Below are positions 24,652-33,715 of a stretch of DNA of 64,000 bases, piece after piece; positions within the stretch are counted from its first letter, which is position 1; every line of letters begins with the position of its first letter. The stretch comes from Spirosoma sp. KUDC1026 (GTDB lineage: Bacteria > Bacteroidota > Bacteroidia > Cytophagales > Spirosomataceae). The position numbers and the translations under genes were made by a program. Where the stretch lies: NCBI RefSeq assembly GCF_013375035.1, contig NZ_CP056032.1, forward strand, positions 3,842,001 through 3,906,000. Direction: 5' to 3'. The notes beneath the pieces are model-generated. The model was not told the origin of the DNA. It saw only the letters and a list, made by a program, of their open reading frames with translations, and did not search any database.

Positions 24652-27180
24652 ATGAAAAAACTTCAGCTCGATTTACCCGTCCTGTTACCCGACGTACCGG
24701 ACCAGAAAGACCAGTGCGTACACCGCCTGATGAGCCTGCTCGACGACCGGCCCGGCATCGACAAACTACATATTCGATCGGCCACGAGTGAGCACCCGGA
24801 TCAGCTTTGTATCCACTACGATCCTGGGATAATCTCCCTGGACCGGGTACAGACGCTGGCCCGGCAGACCGGGGCTGAGATTACGCACCGTTACGGTCAT
24901 TACGTGGGCCGTTTGCAGGGTATTCGGCACGCCCGGCAGGCGCGTACGGTTTCGCAGCAGATTTCCCGCTGGCCGGGCGTACTGAGTGCACCGGTCTCGG
25001 CATCGGGTGCTGTGCGCCTGGAGTTTGATCAGGAAGTTACCAGTCTGGATACGCTGTTCGGGAAGCTCAGCCGACAAGGGAACCCCGTCCAGGCACCCGC
25101 CCCCGACCAGCATCATGAACCCACTCATGCGGCTCACGAGCATCAGCACGATCATGACGATACGCATGAGCACGACCATACCCAGGAGAAAGAAGCCGGA
25201 GATGCACACGTGCATGGCGGAGGGCATGACCACGAACACGGGGGCATTTTCGGTCCTAACACCGAACTGATCTTCGCTATCCTGTGCGCCGTCAGTCTGG
25301 CGATTGGGTTCGGCCTGTCGTTTGTTACGACGCTGCCCGACTGGGTAAGCCTAATCCTGTACGGTCTGGCTTATTTCTTCGGCGGTTTCTTTACGGCCAA
25401 AGAAGCGATCGAAGCAATCCGGCAGGGCGAATTTGAAATTGATTTCCTGATGCTGGTCGCAGCCGCGGGAGCCGGGGCGTTGGGCGAATGGTCGGAAGGC
25501 GCGCTGCTGCTGGCCCTGTTTAGTCTGGGGCACGCGCTGGAGCATTACGCCATGAACCGCGCCCGCAAATCCATTTCGGCCTTGGCCGATCTGAGCGCCA
25601 AAACCGCAACCGTTCGGCGGGATGGCAAAGCCGAAGAAATCGACGTAAACGCGCTTCGGGTTGGCGATGTCATCATCGTGAAACCCAACAGCAAGATTGC
25701 CGCCGATGGTGTCGTAATCAAAGGGGCGGGCCCGGTGAATCAGGCTCCCATTACGGGCGAAAGCGTACCGGTCGACAAAACGGCGATGGCCGGCAATACC
25801 GACCCGGCCAAAGCCAACGCCGAAAGTCAGGTGTTTGCCGGCACCATCAACGGCACCAGCGTACTGGAAATCAGCGTAACGAAAGCAGCCAGTGATTCAA
25901 CCCTCGCCCGACTGATCAAGCTCGTCAACGAAGCCGAATCCCAGCAGTCGCCCACGCAGCAGTTCACCGACCGCTTCGAAAAATGGTTTGTTCCCGCCGT
26001 ACTTAGTCTCGTCGTTACACTCTGCTTCGCCTTTCTGGTCATTGACGAGCCCTTTTCGGCCAGTTTCTACCGGGCTATGGCGGTTCTGGTGGCTGCCAGT
26101 CCCTGTGCCCTCGCCATCTCAACCCCATCGGCGGTGCTGAGTGGCGTAGCCCGGGCCGCCCGTGAGGGTGTTCTCGTCAAAGGCGGCCGACCGCTGGAAG
26201 ATCTGGGCGAGCTAACCGCCATTGCCTTTGACAAAACCGGCACGCTGACGCAGGGCAAGCCGCAGCTCAATAAAATCGTGCCTTTATCGGGTACTACCGA
26301 CGAGCAGCTCCTGAGTATTGCCGTGGCCGTTGAAGGGCTGAGCGACCACCCGCTGGCGTCGGCCATTGTGCAGGGCGGGAAGGAAAAACTGGGCGATACA
26401 TCCATCCCCGACGCTAGCAGCCTGAAAGCCCTTACCGGGCGGGGTGTACAGGCCGAGGTGGCCGGACAGCCGGTGTTTATTGGGAACAAAGCCTTGTTCG
26501 AGGAGCAGAAAACCTTGACCGATGCCGTACGCCAGCAGGCCGACCAACTGGAAGCGGAAGGGCACACGGCCATGATCGTGCGACAGGGCGATACATTTCT
26601 GGGCGTATTGGGCGTCATGGACACCCCACGCCCGGAAGCCCGCCAAACGCTGTCGAGTCTGAAGGCACTGGGTATTCAGCAGATGATTATGCTTACCGGC
26701 GACAACCAGCGCGTGGCCGATGCCATTGCGCAGGAAGTTGGCCTGACCAATGCCAAAGGCGACCTCCTACCCGATGCCAAAGTTCAGTTTGTGCAGCAGA
26801 TCCGGGAGAAAGAAGGCAAAGTAGCGATGGTGGGCGATGGCGTAAACGATGCCCCAGCCATGGCCAAAAGTACGGTTGGCATTGCCATGGGAGCTGCCGG
26901 TTCGGACGTAGCGCTGGAAACAGCCGACATCGCGCTCATGGGCGATCAACTGGACAAACTCCCCTTTGCCATTGGCCTGAGCCGCGAAGCCCGGCGCATC
27001 ATCCGGCAAAACCTTTTTATCAGCCTGGGTATGGTGGCCCTGCTGATTCCCCTGACCATACTGGGCATCGCCCGAATCGGTCCGGCGGTCATTGCGCACG
27101 AAGGCTCGACGCTGATCGTCGTCTTTAACGCCCTAAGATTGCTAGCCTATCAAGTGAAATCGGCAGATGGGAGTAAGTAG
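24652..27180 (+). CDS. Heavy-metal P1B-type ATPase (Zn/Cd/Co-type) with His-rich region
   Basis: An 842-residue ATP-driven metal exporter of the inner membrane. The N-terminal 150 residues hold two degenerate ferredoxin-like heavy-metal domains without CxxC, then a strong His stretch (HEHQHDHDDTHEHDH and HVHGGGHDHEHGG, about 160-200). The membrane core has SPC (483-485) in place of the usual CPC, the phosphorylation aspartate D527 in DKTGTLTQGKP, SDHPLASAI in the nucleotide domain and GDGVNDAPAMAKS in the hinge. The SPC motif is found in cobalt/zinc/cadmium-type members, so a divalent-metal substrate is likelier than Cu(I). It is the last gene of the metal operon. Confidence 0.93.
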   Translation: MKKLQLDLPVLLPDVPDQKDQCVHRLMSLLDDRPGIDKLHIRSATSEHPDQLCIHYDPGIISLDRVQTLARQTGAEITHRYGHYVGRLQGIRHARQARTVSQQISRWPGVLSAPVSASGAVRLEFDQEVTSLDTLFGKLSRQGNPVQAPAPDQHHEPTHAAHEHQHDHDDTHEHDHTQEKEAGDAHVHGGGHDHEHGGIFGPNTELIFAILCAVSLAIGFGLSFVTTLPDWVSLILYGLAYFFGGFFTAKEAIEAIRQGEFEIDFLMLVAAAGAGALGEWSEGALLLALFSLGHALEHYAMNRARKSISALADLSAKTATVRRDGKAEEIDVNALRVGDVIIVKPNSKIAADGVVIKGAGPVNQAPITGESVPVDKTAMAGNTDPAKANAESQVFAGTINGTSVLEISVTKAASDSTLARLIKLVNEAESQQSPTQQFTDRFEKWFVPAVLSLVVTLCFAFLVIDEPFSASFYRAMAVLVAASPCALAISTPSAVLSGVARAAREGVLVKGGRPLEDLGELTAIAFDKTGTLTQGKPQLNKIVPLSGTTDEQLLSIAVAVEGLSDHPLASAIVQGGKEKLGDTSIPDASSLKALTGRGVQAEVAGQPVFIGNKALFEEQKTLTDAVRQQADQLEAEGHTAMIVRQGDTFLGVLGVMDTPRPEARQTLSSLKALGIQQMIMLTGDNQRVADAIAQEVGLTNAKGDLLPDAKVQFVQQIREKEGKVAMVGDGVNDAPAMAKSTVGIAMGAAGSDVALETADIALMGDQLDKLPFAIGLSREARRIIRQNLFISLGMVALLIPLTILGIARIGPAVIAHEGSTLIVVFNALRLLAYQVKSADGSK

Positions 27181-27264
27181 CCGTTGCAACTATTCATCCG
27201 GTTGAGTAGAATTGTGCGCTAAGCGGTTTTATCGATTCGCATGCCTATGTAGAGGCAAGGAAGA

Positions 27265-27309
27265 CGCGGAACTACATCTCACTGATAATCAACTACAAGT
27301 AGTTCCGCG
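27265..27309. terminator. Hairpin after the metal operon
   Basis: CGCGGAACTAC (27265-27275) and GTAGTTCCGCG (27299-27309) form a perfect 11-bp stem with a 23-nt loop, 85 nt after the ATPase stop. No long T run follows, so termination is likely but unproven. It marks the boundary between the metal operon and the accessory region. Confidence 0.45.
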
Positions 27310-27345
27310 ACTTTGCGTATAATAGTATGTTGGGTGATTTTGCAA

Positions 27346-27496
27346 GTTGGGTTTGCGTGGCGACTCCAGTTGACAGGTAGCGCGTCCTATAGGTCAGGCT
27401 TTTGCTCGTTCGGTAGGTTTCGTGTGACAGAGGAAACGCCCCGACAATCAGCGTTTACGTTTGCGGGGCGGCTCCGGTTGACAGGGCAAACGCTCT
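27346..27496 (+). repeat. Right-hand part of the composite (attC-like) repeat plus 54-bp-spaced units
   Basis: GTTGGGT (27346-27352; a second copy at 27329-27335) resembles the R' core of attC sites. It is followed by GACAGGTAGCGCGTCC (27372-27387), GACAGAGGAAACGCCCC (54 nt later) and GACAGGGCAAACGCTC (54 nt after that), which ends directly before a TATATTTA element and the next gene. No left half of the hairpin is seen, so this is the left end of the repeat array or a truncated copy. Confidence 0.55.
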
Positions 27497-27517
27497 ATAT
27501 TTAGATTTTTAAAAGCA

Positions 27518-28066
27518 ATGAAGATAGGACAGAAATTCAATACGTTTTCCAAGAAGGAATACTTCTTCTACATCGATAACTACAGAAAATACACTGATTT
27601 TAATTCATTGGGTCTCTATCGGTCAATTATAGAAAACGAGAAACTGCTGCTTGTTGACAAAATAGAGATCAGAGAGTATGCACATAAAACGTTTAAGAAG
27701 TTCTTTGACTTCTTGCAAATCAAAGACCCAAATACCTATTTCAGTATTACAACTTTGGGGCAAACGCTGACAGAAGCCGATGAACATCAACTATGGGAAA
27801 ACATCTGGTATTATCAGCATAAAATACTGTCTAAAAAACGAATTAAGCACCGGAACTTTGGTGACTACTCAAAGCACAATTGTGGTTATGAGACTTGTCC
27901 TTTGAACGGACTAATGATTAGACAAGGCTCACCAATTGAAGAAAGAAATATAGTTTTTTCATCCGATCACCGGAATCCTTTCACTGCGAAAGACAAGTCG
28001 GACAGAAATAAGGTGAACAGGAAGCGTGAAAGACAAGTTATTCAAGCCCAATTGGAAAAAGAATAG
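27518..28066 (+). CDS. Unknown AT-rich cassette-like gene, 182 aa
   Basis: No family is recognised. The protein is soluble, basic and rich in Lys, Tyr and Phe. Residues 25-120 look alpha-helical (RSIIENEKLLLVDKIEIREY ... LWENIWYYQHKILS). A possible metal or structural pair is in HNCGYETCPLNG, followed by SSDHRNPF and a strongly basic end (DRNKVNRKRERQVIQ). Base composition and codon use are AT-richer than the flanking metal operon, which indicates recent transfer. It stands alone between two copies of the composite repeat, reads in the same direction as the other cassette genes, and has a TATATTTA element just upstream. Confidence 0.7.
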   Translation: MKIGQKFNTFSKKEYFFYIDNYRKYTDFNSLGLYRSIIENEKLLLVDKIEIREYAHKTFKKFFDFLQIKDPNTYFSITTLGQTLTEADEHQLWENIWYYQHKILSKKRIKHRNFGDYSKHNCGYETCPLNGLMIRQGSPIEERNIVFSSDHRNPFTAKDKSDRNKVNRKRERQVIQAQLEKE

Positions 28067-28089
28067 TTCGCGTGAGGCAACTCTCGGGT

Positions 28090-28366
28090 GACAGGATGCA
28101 GGCCCAGGCCGCAAAGTCGAGCCAGACGGCCCAACCGCCACCGTGTTCGCTCACGAACGAACCCAGAAGAACTGTCAAATTGCCTTTTTGAACGATAATT
28201 GATTATCAATTGGTTGCAATTTAACAGTACATCCAAGAAAGGGTGTAAAGGCCCAGAGTACGTTTGTTCAGGCAAGTCGTGGGTGGGCCATCAGCCCTTT
28301 CGGGCGTTGGGTGTCGCCAAAAGCATAGTTTCCATTTCCAGCTTTTATGCGACAGGTGGCACGTCC
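28090..28366 (+). repeat. Composite attC-like repeat, copy A
   Basis: Order seen: GACAGGATGCAGGCCC (28090-28105), GCCGCAAAG, GCCCAAC (28129-28135), a 100-nt AT-rich stretch with the palindrome AATTGATTATCAATT, then the hairpin arms AAAGGG (28238-28243) and CCCTTT (28295-28300) around TGTAAAGG and GCCATCA, GTTGGGT (28306-28312), TTCCATTTCCAGCTT (28330-28344) and GACAGGTGGCACGTCC (28351-28366). The same blocks recur in copies B (36132-36303) and C (38764-38912). The extra AT-rich stretch makes this copy longer than the others. Confidence 0.65.
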
Positions 28367-28485
28367 CACGACAGGGTGGTTTTACTCGTTAGGTGGCTTC
28401 GGTCGACACGAGAGACGTCCCGGTTAGGTTAGTCAAAAAAGCGACTTTGGCACGTAGCGTCCGACACCAGAAACGCCTTCAAAAG
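28351..28485 (+). repeat. 54-bp-spaced GACA units between copy A and the DUF2185 gene
   Basis: Three degenerate units start at GACAGGTGGCACGTCC (28351), GACACGAGAGACGTCCCGG (about 28405) and GACACCAGAAACGCC (about 28467). The first spacing is 54 nt, as in the array before the 27518 gene. A TAAATTTC element and the ATG at 28502 follow at once, so the last unit sits where a -33 region would be. Confidence 0.5.
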
Positions 28486-28501
28486 GCAATAAATTTCGCG
28501 T

Positions 28502-28831
28502 ATGAACAAAAATTACAAGCTTAAAAAAGAGGAAATTAAGTTTTTAACTGATTTTCCGGGAGGCTGTTTGTCTAGTGACAAGATTGTTATTGAAGGCTTA
28601 GTCGTGGGCTTTATGTATCGAGAAGAACCAGACATTGCTGAGGACAACGGATGGCGTTTCTTTTCAGGGACAGAATCAGATGAATACATCAACGATGCGA
28701 AAAACTTGGCTTACTATTCAGTCAATACCATTGCCAATTATGACCCAAGTATCCTGCCCTATTTAGAGTCGCCCATTGGTAGCGAGTTTATGCGGATAGC
28801 GGGCACTAATCAGTTTAGGCAACTTGAATAA
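28502..28831 (+). CDS. DUF2185 (Imm33-like) protein, 109 aa
   Basis: A small soluble protein with the DUF2185 signature: GFMYREEPDIAEDNGWRFFS, GTESDEYINDAKN, SVNTIANYDPSILPYLESP and a final IGSEF. This domain has been associated with immunity proteins of polymorphic-toxin systems (Imm33-like), but there is no toxin gene beside it here. It is AT-rich compared with the host genes. Its stop is 32 nt before the junction where the group II intron has inserted into the following repeat. Function as an orphan immunity gene carried on a cassette is inference. Confidence 0.75.
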   Translation: MNKNYKLKKEEIKFLTDFPGGCLSSDKIVIEGLVVGFMYREEPDIAEDNGWRFFSGTESDEYINDAKNLAYYSVNTIANYDPSILPYLESPIGSEFMRIAGTNQFRQLE

Positions 28832-28904
28832 GTAGCCGCTTCGCGCGGGGTAGCCTCCCGGTGATTAAACTCGGCGAGGTCGTCACCGACCCCGCCGGTC
28901 TTCA

Positions 28905-28938
28905 AAACCGTGCTTGACAGTTTCCCCTCACACGGCTC
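28905..28938 (-). ncRNA. Group II intron domain V
   Basis: On the minus strand these 34 nt read GAGCCGTGTGAGGGG...AAGCACGGTTT, the conserved catalytic hairpin of bacterial group II introns: an outer stem GAGCCGTG/CACGGTTT, a GAAA-type cap region and a bulge. The maturase stop codon is 19 nt upstream, the usual arrangement. Confidence 0.85.
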
Positions 28939-29543
28939 CTCAATGAAATGGTGTCTGTCATACATACCTCCCCGCTTTCTGATCCTGTGCGGTTTTCGTG
29001 TCATGGCAATGACGGTGAAGCAATTGGAGGTTTTCGTACTCGTCCTTACCACCCCTTGAGCGGGGGGTGATGTGGTCTACTTCCATAATTTCTTCACCTT
29101 TAAAGAACAGTTTGCAATGGGGGCATTGGCCTTCCTGTCGTTTGAGTAGTTGGGCTACTCGTTGGCTGATTTGCGGATGTTTCCCCATGCGGCTACTCCA
29201 ATAAACCCAATCTCCATCATACGGACTCCGATCTGCCTTCACTTTGACGTGTCGTTTGATCGGTATGTCGGCGTGATGGCCCATTTTTCTGACCGATTTA
29301 TCCGTGTGCAATGCGAAACGCCAACCCCCACCTTGGTTAATGAGCCAGTATTTGTTCATTATCCAATTCGAAGGTTTGTTGCTATGGCGTTGCAAAGTAT
29401 ATATTCCGGCATAAAGTAAGCCAGTCATTCCGGCCCAATCCGGCCGGGTATTCCGGCACAAAATGGGCCATCGTGGATAAGTGAGCCAAGACCCCTAGTT
29501 TGGCCCTGACGTGAACGAACATCACTCACGTTTGTAGTCAAGC

Positions 29544-31091
29544 ATGGCTAACTCTCGCTTACCTATGTTTCAACTCCGTCGGATTCTTCAACTCCGCCAG
29601 CAGGGCTTCAGCCAGCGCCGGATTGCTTCGGCTTTAGCCATTTCCCGAACCACCGTCGAACACTATTTGCGTATAGTCGAAGCGCATTTTTCGGACTTGG
29701 CTCAGGCTTTGAGCTGGCAGGATGATCAACTTCACCGCCTGTTCACTCATCGTGTACCCCAACCAGAGGCCGATCGGCTGGGTGATCTCTACCAACGATT
29801 TGAGAACTACGAAGCCCAATTGGCCAAGCCGGGTGTGACCCGCCATCACTTATGGCTAGCTTATAAGCAGGCTAACCCCAATGCCATCCAGTACTCCCAA
29901 TTTTGTGAGCGCTACCGGACCTGGCGACTCAACCAGCAGACGGTGATGCACCTGGAGCACAAAGCTGGGGAGACGCTTTTCGTCGATTATGCCGGTAAAA
30001 AGCTAGCCCTGGTCGATCCAACTACCGGTCAGCCTCAGCCAGTCGAGCTTTTTGTCGCCGTGCTGGCCTGTTCCCAACTCACTTTTGCTAAAGCGGTTGC
30101 CAGTCAGCGAAAAGCCGATTTCCTACAAGCCTTATCCGATGCGCTAACCTACTTTGGTGGTGTCCCCGAGGCCATTGTGCCCGATAACCTGAAAGCCGCC
30201 GTGACCAAAGCCAACCGCTATGAGCCTGATCTGAACGAGTCGATTGAAGACTTTGCGGCTCATTACAGTACCTGTATCTATCCAGCCCGTAGTGGCAAGC
30301 CGCGCGATAAAGCGCTGGTGGAGAAGACCATCTCCATTCTCTATAGTCGGGTATATGTTCCCCTACAAGAACAGAGCTTTCACTCTTTGAAGGAACTGAA
30401 CCAAGCTATTGCTCAACAAGTAGAAGTCCACAACCGGCAGTGCTTTCAGGGTAAGCCCTACTCAAGACGTCAGCGTTTTGAGACCCTGGAAGAAGCCACG
30501 CTGATGCCTTTGCCGCTACAGCCTTACCGGTCCAAAGCCTTTCGCATGGCCAAAGTGCATCCCAACTGTCATGTACTGTTAGGGGAAGACAAGCACTATT
30601 ATAGCGTACCCTACCGGCATGTGGGCCAGAGCGTTAAGCTGGTTTACACCGCTCAGACCGTGGAGATTTACCATGATCATCAGCGGATTGCGCTTCATGA
30701 GCGCCAACCCGAGGCCTATCAGTACACCACCCGTCGCGAACACCTGCCCAGCCAACAACAATGGCTGAGCCAGTGGTCTGCGGAGTACTTTATCGATCAG
30801 GCCAGCCAGATCGGTCCCCATACTCGACTGGCCATTCAGGAACTGCTCCACACGCGGAGCTATCCCCAACAGGCCTTCCGTTCCTGTGCCGGCGTACTAT
30901 CGCTGGTAGCCAAGGTTGGCCAGCAACGCCTGGAGGGGGCCTGTGAGCGGGCGTTAACGTATGGGGCTGTCTCCTACAAGTTGATCCGTAGCATCCTGGA
31001 GCGCAATTTAGATAAGACTACCTCAACGGAGGTAACCCATAAGCCTCTGCCAACTCATGAGAACATCCGGGGAGCCGATGTCTATCAATAA
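29544..31091 (+). CDS. istA: IS21-family transposase IstA
   Basis: A 515-residue DDE transposase. The N-terminal helix-turn-helix is visible (LRQQGFSQRRIASALAISRT). The catalytic core has the three acidic positions in ETLFVDYAGKKLAL, AIVPDNLKAAVTKANRYEPD and DKALVEKTISILYSRVY. The C-terminal beta-rich region (HYYSVPYRHVGQSVKLVYTA) is typical for the family. The length is normal and no frameshift is seen, so the element may still be active. Followed 48 nt later by the ATPase helper gene. Confidence 0.95.
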   Translation: MANSRLPMFQLRRILQLRQQGFSQRRIASALAISRTTVEHYLRIVEAHFSDLAQALSWQDDQLHRLFTHRVPQPEADRLGDLYQRFENYEAQLAKPGVTRHHLWLAYKQANPNAIQYSQFCERYRTWRLNQQTVMHLEHKAGETLFVDYAGKKLALVDPTTGQPQPVELFVAVLACSQLTFAKAVASQRKADFLQALSDALTYFGGVPEAIVPDNLKAAVTKANRYEPDLNESIEDFAAHYSTCIYPARSGKPRDKALVEKTISILYSRVYVPLQEQSFHSLKELNQAIAQQVEVHNRQCFQGKPYSRRQRFETLEEATLMPLPLQPYRSKAFRMAKVHPNCHVLLGEDKHYYSVPYRHVGQSVKLVYTAQTVEIYHDHQRIALHERQPEAYQYTTRREHLPSQQQWLSQWSAEYFIDQASQIGPHTRLAIQELLHTRSYPQQAFRSCAGVLSLVAKVGQQRLEGACERALTYGAVSYKLIRSILERNLDKTTSTEVTHKPLPTHENIRGADVYQ

Positions 31092-31139
31092 TAAAGGGGT
31101 AAAGGGGATAAAAAGAGCTAACCATTAAACCATCAACTC

Positions 31140-31892
31140 ATGAATACACAAGCAACCCTCGAGCGCATGCGTCAATTAAAATTACAGGGCATGGCCACCC
31201 ACTGGGAAACCCTTCTGCGTCTACCGGTTAATCAGTGGCCGCCCACCGACCATCTCCTGGCTTCGCTGCTGGATGCCGAACACGAATACCGGCAGGAACG
31301 CAAAACGCGAACTGCCATTACCCAGGCTCGTTTTCGGTATCAGGCCAGCCTGGAAGAAGTTATTTACACGCCTGATCGGCAGTTGGACAAAAGTATGGTA
31401 CTTCGCCTGGGCGACCTCTCTTTTGTACGACGGGGCGAAAACATTCTCATCACCGGTGCCACTGGTTGTGGCAAAAGCTATCTGGCTACATGTCTGGGCT
31501 ACCAGGCTTGTCAACGAGGGCTGCGGGTGGGCTACTTCTCTATGCCTAAACTTATGGAACGACTGCATCTGGCTCGAGCGGATGGCTCCTATACTCGGGA
31601 GCTTGCCCGTCTGGAGCGGTTGCAGTTATTGATCCTGGACGATTGGGGCCTATCGAGTCTAGACATGAATGCCAAACTGGCTTTGCTGCAACTCATTGAA
31701 GATCGCCATGGCCGGTCGGCTACGATCATTACCTCGCAGTTACCGGTGTCTAAGTGGTATGAGTACCTAGCTGAACCAACGCTGGCCGATGCAATCTTGG
31801 ATCGACTCGTGCATCAGGCACACCGCATTGAGTTGCAAGGCGAGTCAATGCGCAGGCGCATCAAAAAAACGAATGATTTAACCGGATCCTGA
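31140..31892 (+). CDS. istB: IS21-family ATPase helper IstB
   Basis: A 250-residue AAA+ ATPase that assembles on target DNA and activates IstA. A Walker A motif is seen in ILITGATGCGKSYLATCLGY and Walker B in LLILDDWGLSSLD, with the sensor region ATIITSQLPVSKWYEYLAEP and the end LVHQAHRIELQGESMRRR, all characteristic of IstB. Full length and intact. The gene is 48 nt after istA; the 82 nt between its stop and the element's right end hold only the terminal repeats. Confidence 0.95.
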   Translation: MNTQATLERMRQLKLQGMATHWETLLRLPVNQWPPTDHLLASLLDAEHEYRQERKTRTAITQARFRYQASLEEVIYTPDRQLDKSMVLRLGDLSFVRRGENILITGATGCGKSYLATCLGYQACQRGLRVGYFSMPKLMERLHLARADGSYTRELARLERLQLLILDDWGLSSLDMNAKLALLQLIEDRHGRSATIITSQLPVSKWYEYLAEPTLADAILDRLVHQAHRIELQGESMRRRIKKTNDLTGS

Positions 31893-33398
31893 TTATTTTT
31901 ATGCCCTCTTCGCCCCTTATCCACCGTGGCCCACTTTAGCCGTTTTGGCTGGCACAGTATCTCCGGAATATATACAAAGCCCAACTGCGTAAGGCAATAA
32001 ATAGCCAATGGTCAAGTTTAGCGAAATGGTATTTGCTTACGACTGTAGCATAGTAATTCGACCATCCCTGAATAACAGGGTTAAGTTCACAGATAAGCAC
32101 TTCCTGAGTGGATGCCTTGTGTGTTTTGATGAGCCGCTTTAACATTCGCTGGTGTCGTTGCATGCCCGTTTCACTGGGCGTGATGAGGGTTTTGAACCCC
32201 AGTAGTTTACCCACTGAGTTCCTACCGCTTCGGTGTTTCCCTACTGGGAATTGCCGAACGGTGAACCCCAGAAAGTCAAAGCCTACATGGCCTTCATGTG
32301 CATGAAGCGTGTGTGTAATCTTTGTTTTACTGGTTTTCAATTCCAGTCCCATTTTTGTCAACCATACCCCTATTCGTTGCTGGCAATCCTGGATCACCGC
32401 TAAGTCCTCATGCAGGATCACAAAGTCATCCGCATAGCGGATAAACTGAACTGCATTTCGATATTTAGTCGGTTGCCCTTTTTGCCAGATACCCTGTTTA
32501 GGGTAAGCCTGTCGGATATACCTTTCTATGCCATGTAGGGCCACGTTCGCCAATAAAGGGGAAATCACCCCGCCCTGCGGGGTGCCTTCACGGGTTGGAA
32601 ATAAGGCCTCCCCATCCATGTAGCCTGCTCTTAGCCAGTTTTTTACAAGGCGGTTCATGACGGGGTATGTACTCAGCTTCTGTAATAGGGCTTGATGGTT
32701 GATGCGGTCAAAACATTGGGCTATATCGGCGTCCAGCACATATTTAGGCTGGCGGTTAATGCCTTTATAGATCGCTTCTATCGCATCATGGGTTGATCGT
32801 CCGGGTCTGAAGCCGTAGCTATTGGGTTCAAAGTGAGCCTCCCATTCTGGTTCTAACGCCTGCTTTGCTAAGGCTTGGAGGGCCCTGTTTTTCATCGTTG
32901 GGATACCTAATGGCCGCTTCTCCAGGGAACCAGGCTTGGGTATCCACACGCGACGAGTGGGTTGAACGGGTTGGGCAGGGCTCAATTCAGATACCAGTGT
33001 CAAGCGTTCAGGCGGGGAGAGGTCTTTCACTCCATCTACCCCGGCTGTTTTCTTGCCCTGATTGTCCTGCGTAACTCTACGAACCGCGAGACATTTGGCT
33101 GACCAAGACCTCATCAGGGTCTTTTGAAGTTGCCTAACCGTCCTTCTGTCACCACGTTGTGAGGCTTTGAATATGCGCTTTTGCAGCTTAAAGACGGTAC
33201 GCTCCAGCTTGTGCCAGGGTATCGCCTTCCAGTCCATCATCGTATGGTTCATACGTGCTTTAGCCATTTACACTGCTACTCGTCCCTATTCAATCCATTC
33301 CATCGTGCCTACGTCAGCATATCCGGGGCATTGTCTTAACCCCCTGAATGACTGGACAAAATTGTAAAAACAGTTTAGTCCTTTTACATTCAGATACC

Positions 33399-33710
33399 AT
33401 GAGCAAATTAAGGCGGAGTTTTACTCCCGATGACCGCTATTCTATCGTCCAGGAAGCCATTCGTGACGGCCATGCCGAGACTTGTCGAAAATACAATCTA
33501 TCTCCTTCGCTGCTGCGCAAGTGGAAATTGAAGTATTTGAGTAAAGGCAAAGAAGGCCTCAAAGATTCTTACGCACGCGTCGATCCCCAGCTTCGAGTGC
33601 TCGAAGAAGAAAATGAACGCCTGAAGCGGATTGTAGCAAAACAAGCTTTGGAACTGGAGATCAAAAGTGAGCTACTAAAAAAAACTCCTATTCACTCCAG
33701 GAGAAGCTAG
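33399..33710 (+). CDS. IS3-family transposase OrfA (HTH, leucine zipper)
   Basis: A 103-residue DNA-binding subunit: helix-turn-helix (SFTPDDRYSIVQEAIRDGHA, CRKYNLSPSLLRKWKLKYL) and a coiled coil (LRVLEEENERLKRIVAKQAL). Close to its end lies a run of eight A (33677-33684). A -1 slip there joins it to the next frame as ELLKKNSYSLQEKLALMKQF, giving the usual OrfAB fusion transposase, whereas the unshifted frame stops 12 residues later (LLKKTPIHSRRS). The ATG at 33399 is chosen because the protein family begins there; an upstream start at 33348 would lie in the terminal repeat. Confidence 0.9.
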   Translation: MSKLRRSFTPDDRYSIVQEAIRDGHAETCRKYNLSPSLLRKWKLKYLSKGKEGLKDSYARVDPQLRVLEEENERLKRIVAKQALELEIKSELLKKTPIHSRRS

Positions 33711-33715
33711 CACTC

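Larger units (their letters stand above)
29398..31974 (+). mobile_element. IS21-family insertion sequence (2577 bp) with 5-bp target duplication
   Basis: Ends: TATATATTCCGG at the left (29398-29409) and its exact complement CCGGAATATATA at the right (31963-31974), with a second inner pair around TGGGCCAYSGTGGATAAG. CAAAG stands at both sides (29393-29397 and 31975-31979). Deleting the element plus one CAAAG restores the maturase reading frame, so the limits are well supported. It carries istA and istB in the plus direction, opposite to the interrupted gene. Confidence 0.92.
28958..33267 (-). pseudogene. ltrA: Group II intron reverse transcriptase/maturase, split by an IS21-family element
   Basis: The multifunctional intron protein: RT domain (GIPTMKNRALQALAKQALEP, PNSYGFRPGRSTHDAI, GTPQGGVISPLLANVALHGI, catalytic YADD in FIRYADDFVIL), the maturase X domain (VIQGWSNYYATVVSKYHFAKLDHWLF), and an HNH endonuclease end (CPHCKLFFKGEEIMEVDHIT ... 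NLQLLHRHCHDTKTA). The gene is broken after ALRSWAL by the element at 29398-31974. Removing that element and one CAAAG copy rejoins the frame as ALRSWALQRHSNKPSNW and gives 575 residues. The RT part now ends after foreign residues (YIFRRYCASQNG) from the element's end, and the HNH part has no start, so the intron can no longer move by itself. Confidence 0.92.

Noticed and set aside
27346..28485. CRISPR array, because short units recur at a fixed 54-nt spacing
   Set aside because: The units are degenerate across their whole length, without a constant repeat and variable spacers of defined size; only two or three occur in a row, and no cas gene is present.
28958..29461. Stand-alone HNH endonuclease gene
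   Set aside because: It is the C-terminal part of the group II intron maturase; its first residues come from the IS21-type terminal sequence, and the frame rejoins the RT part when the element is removed.
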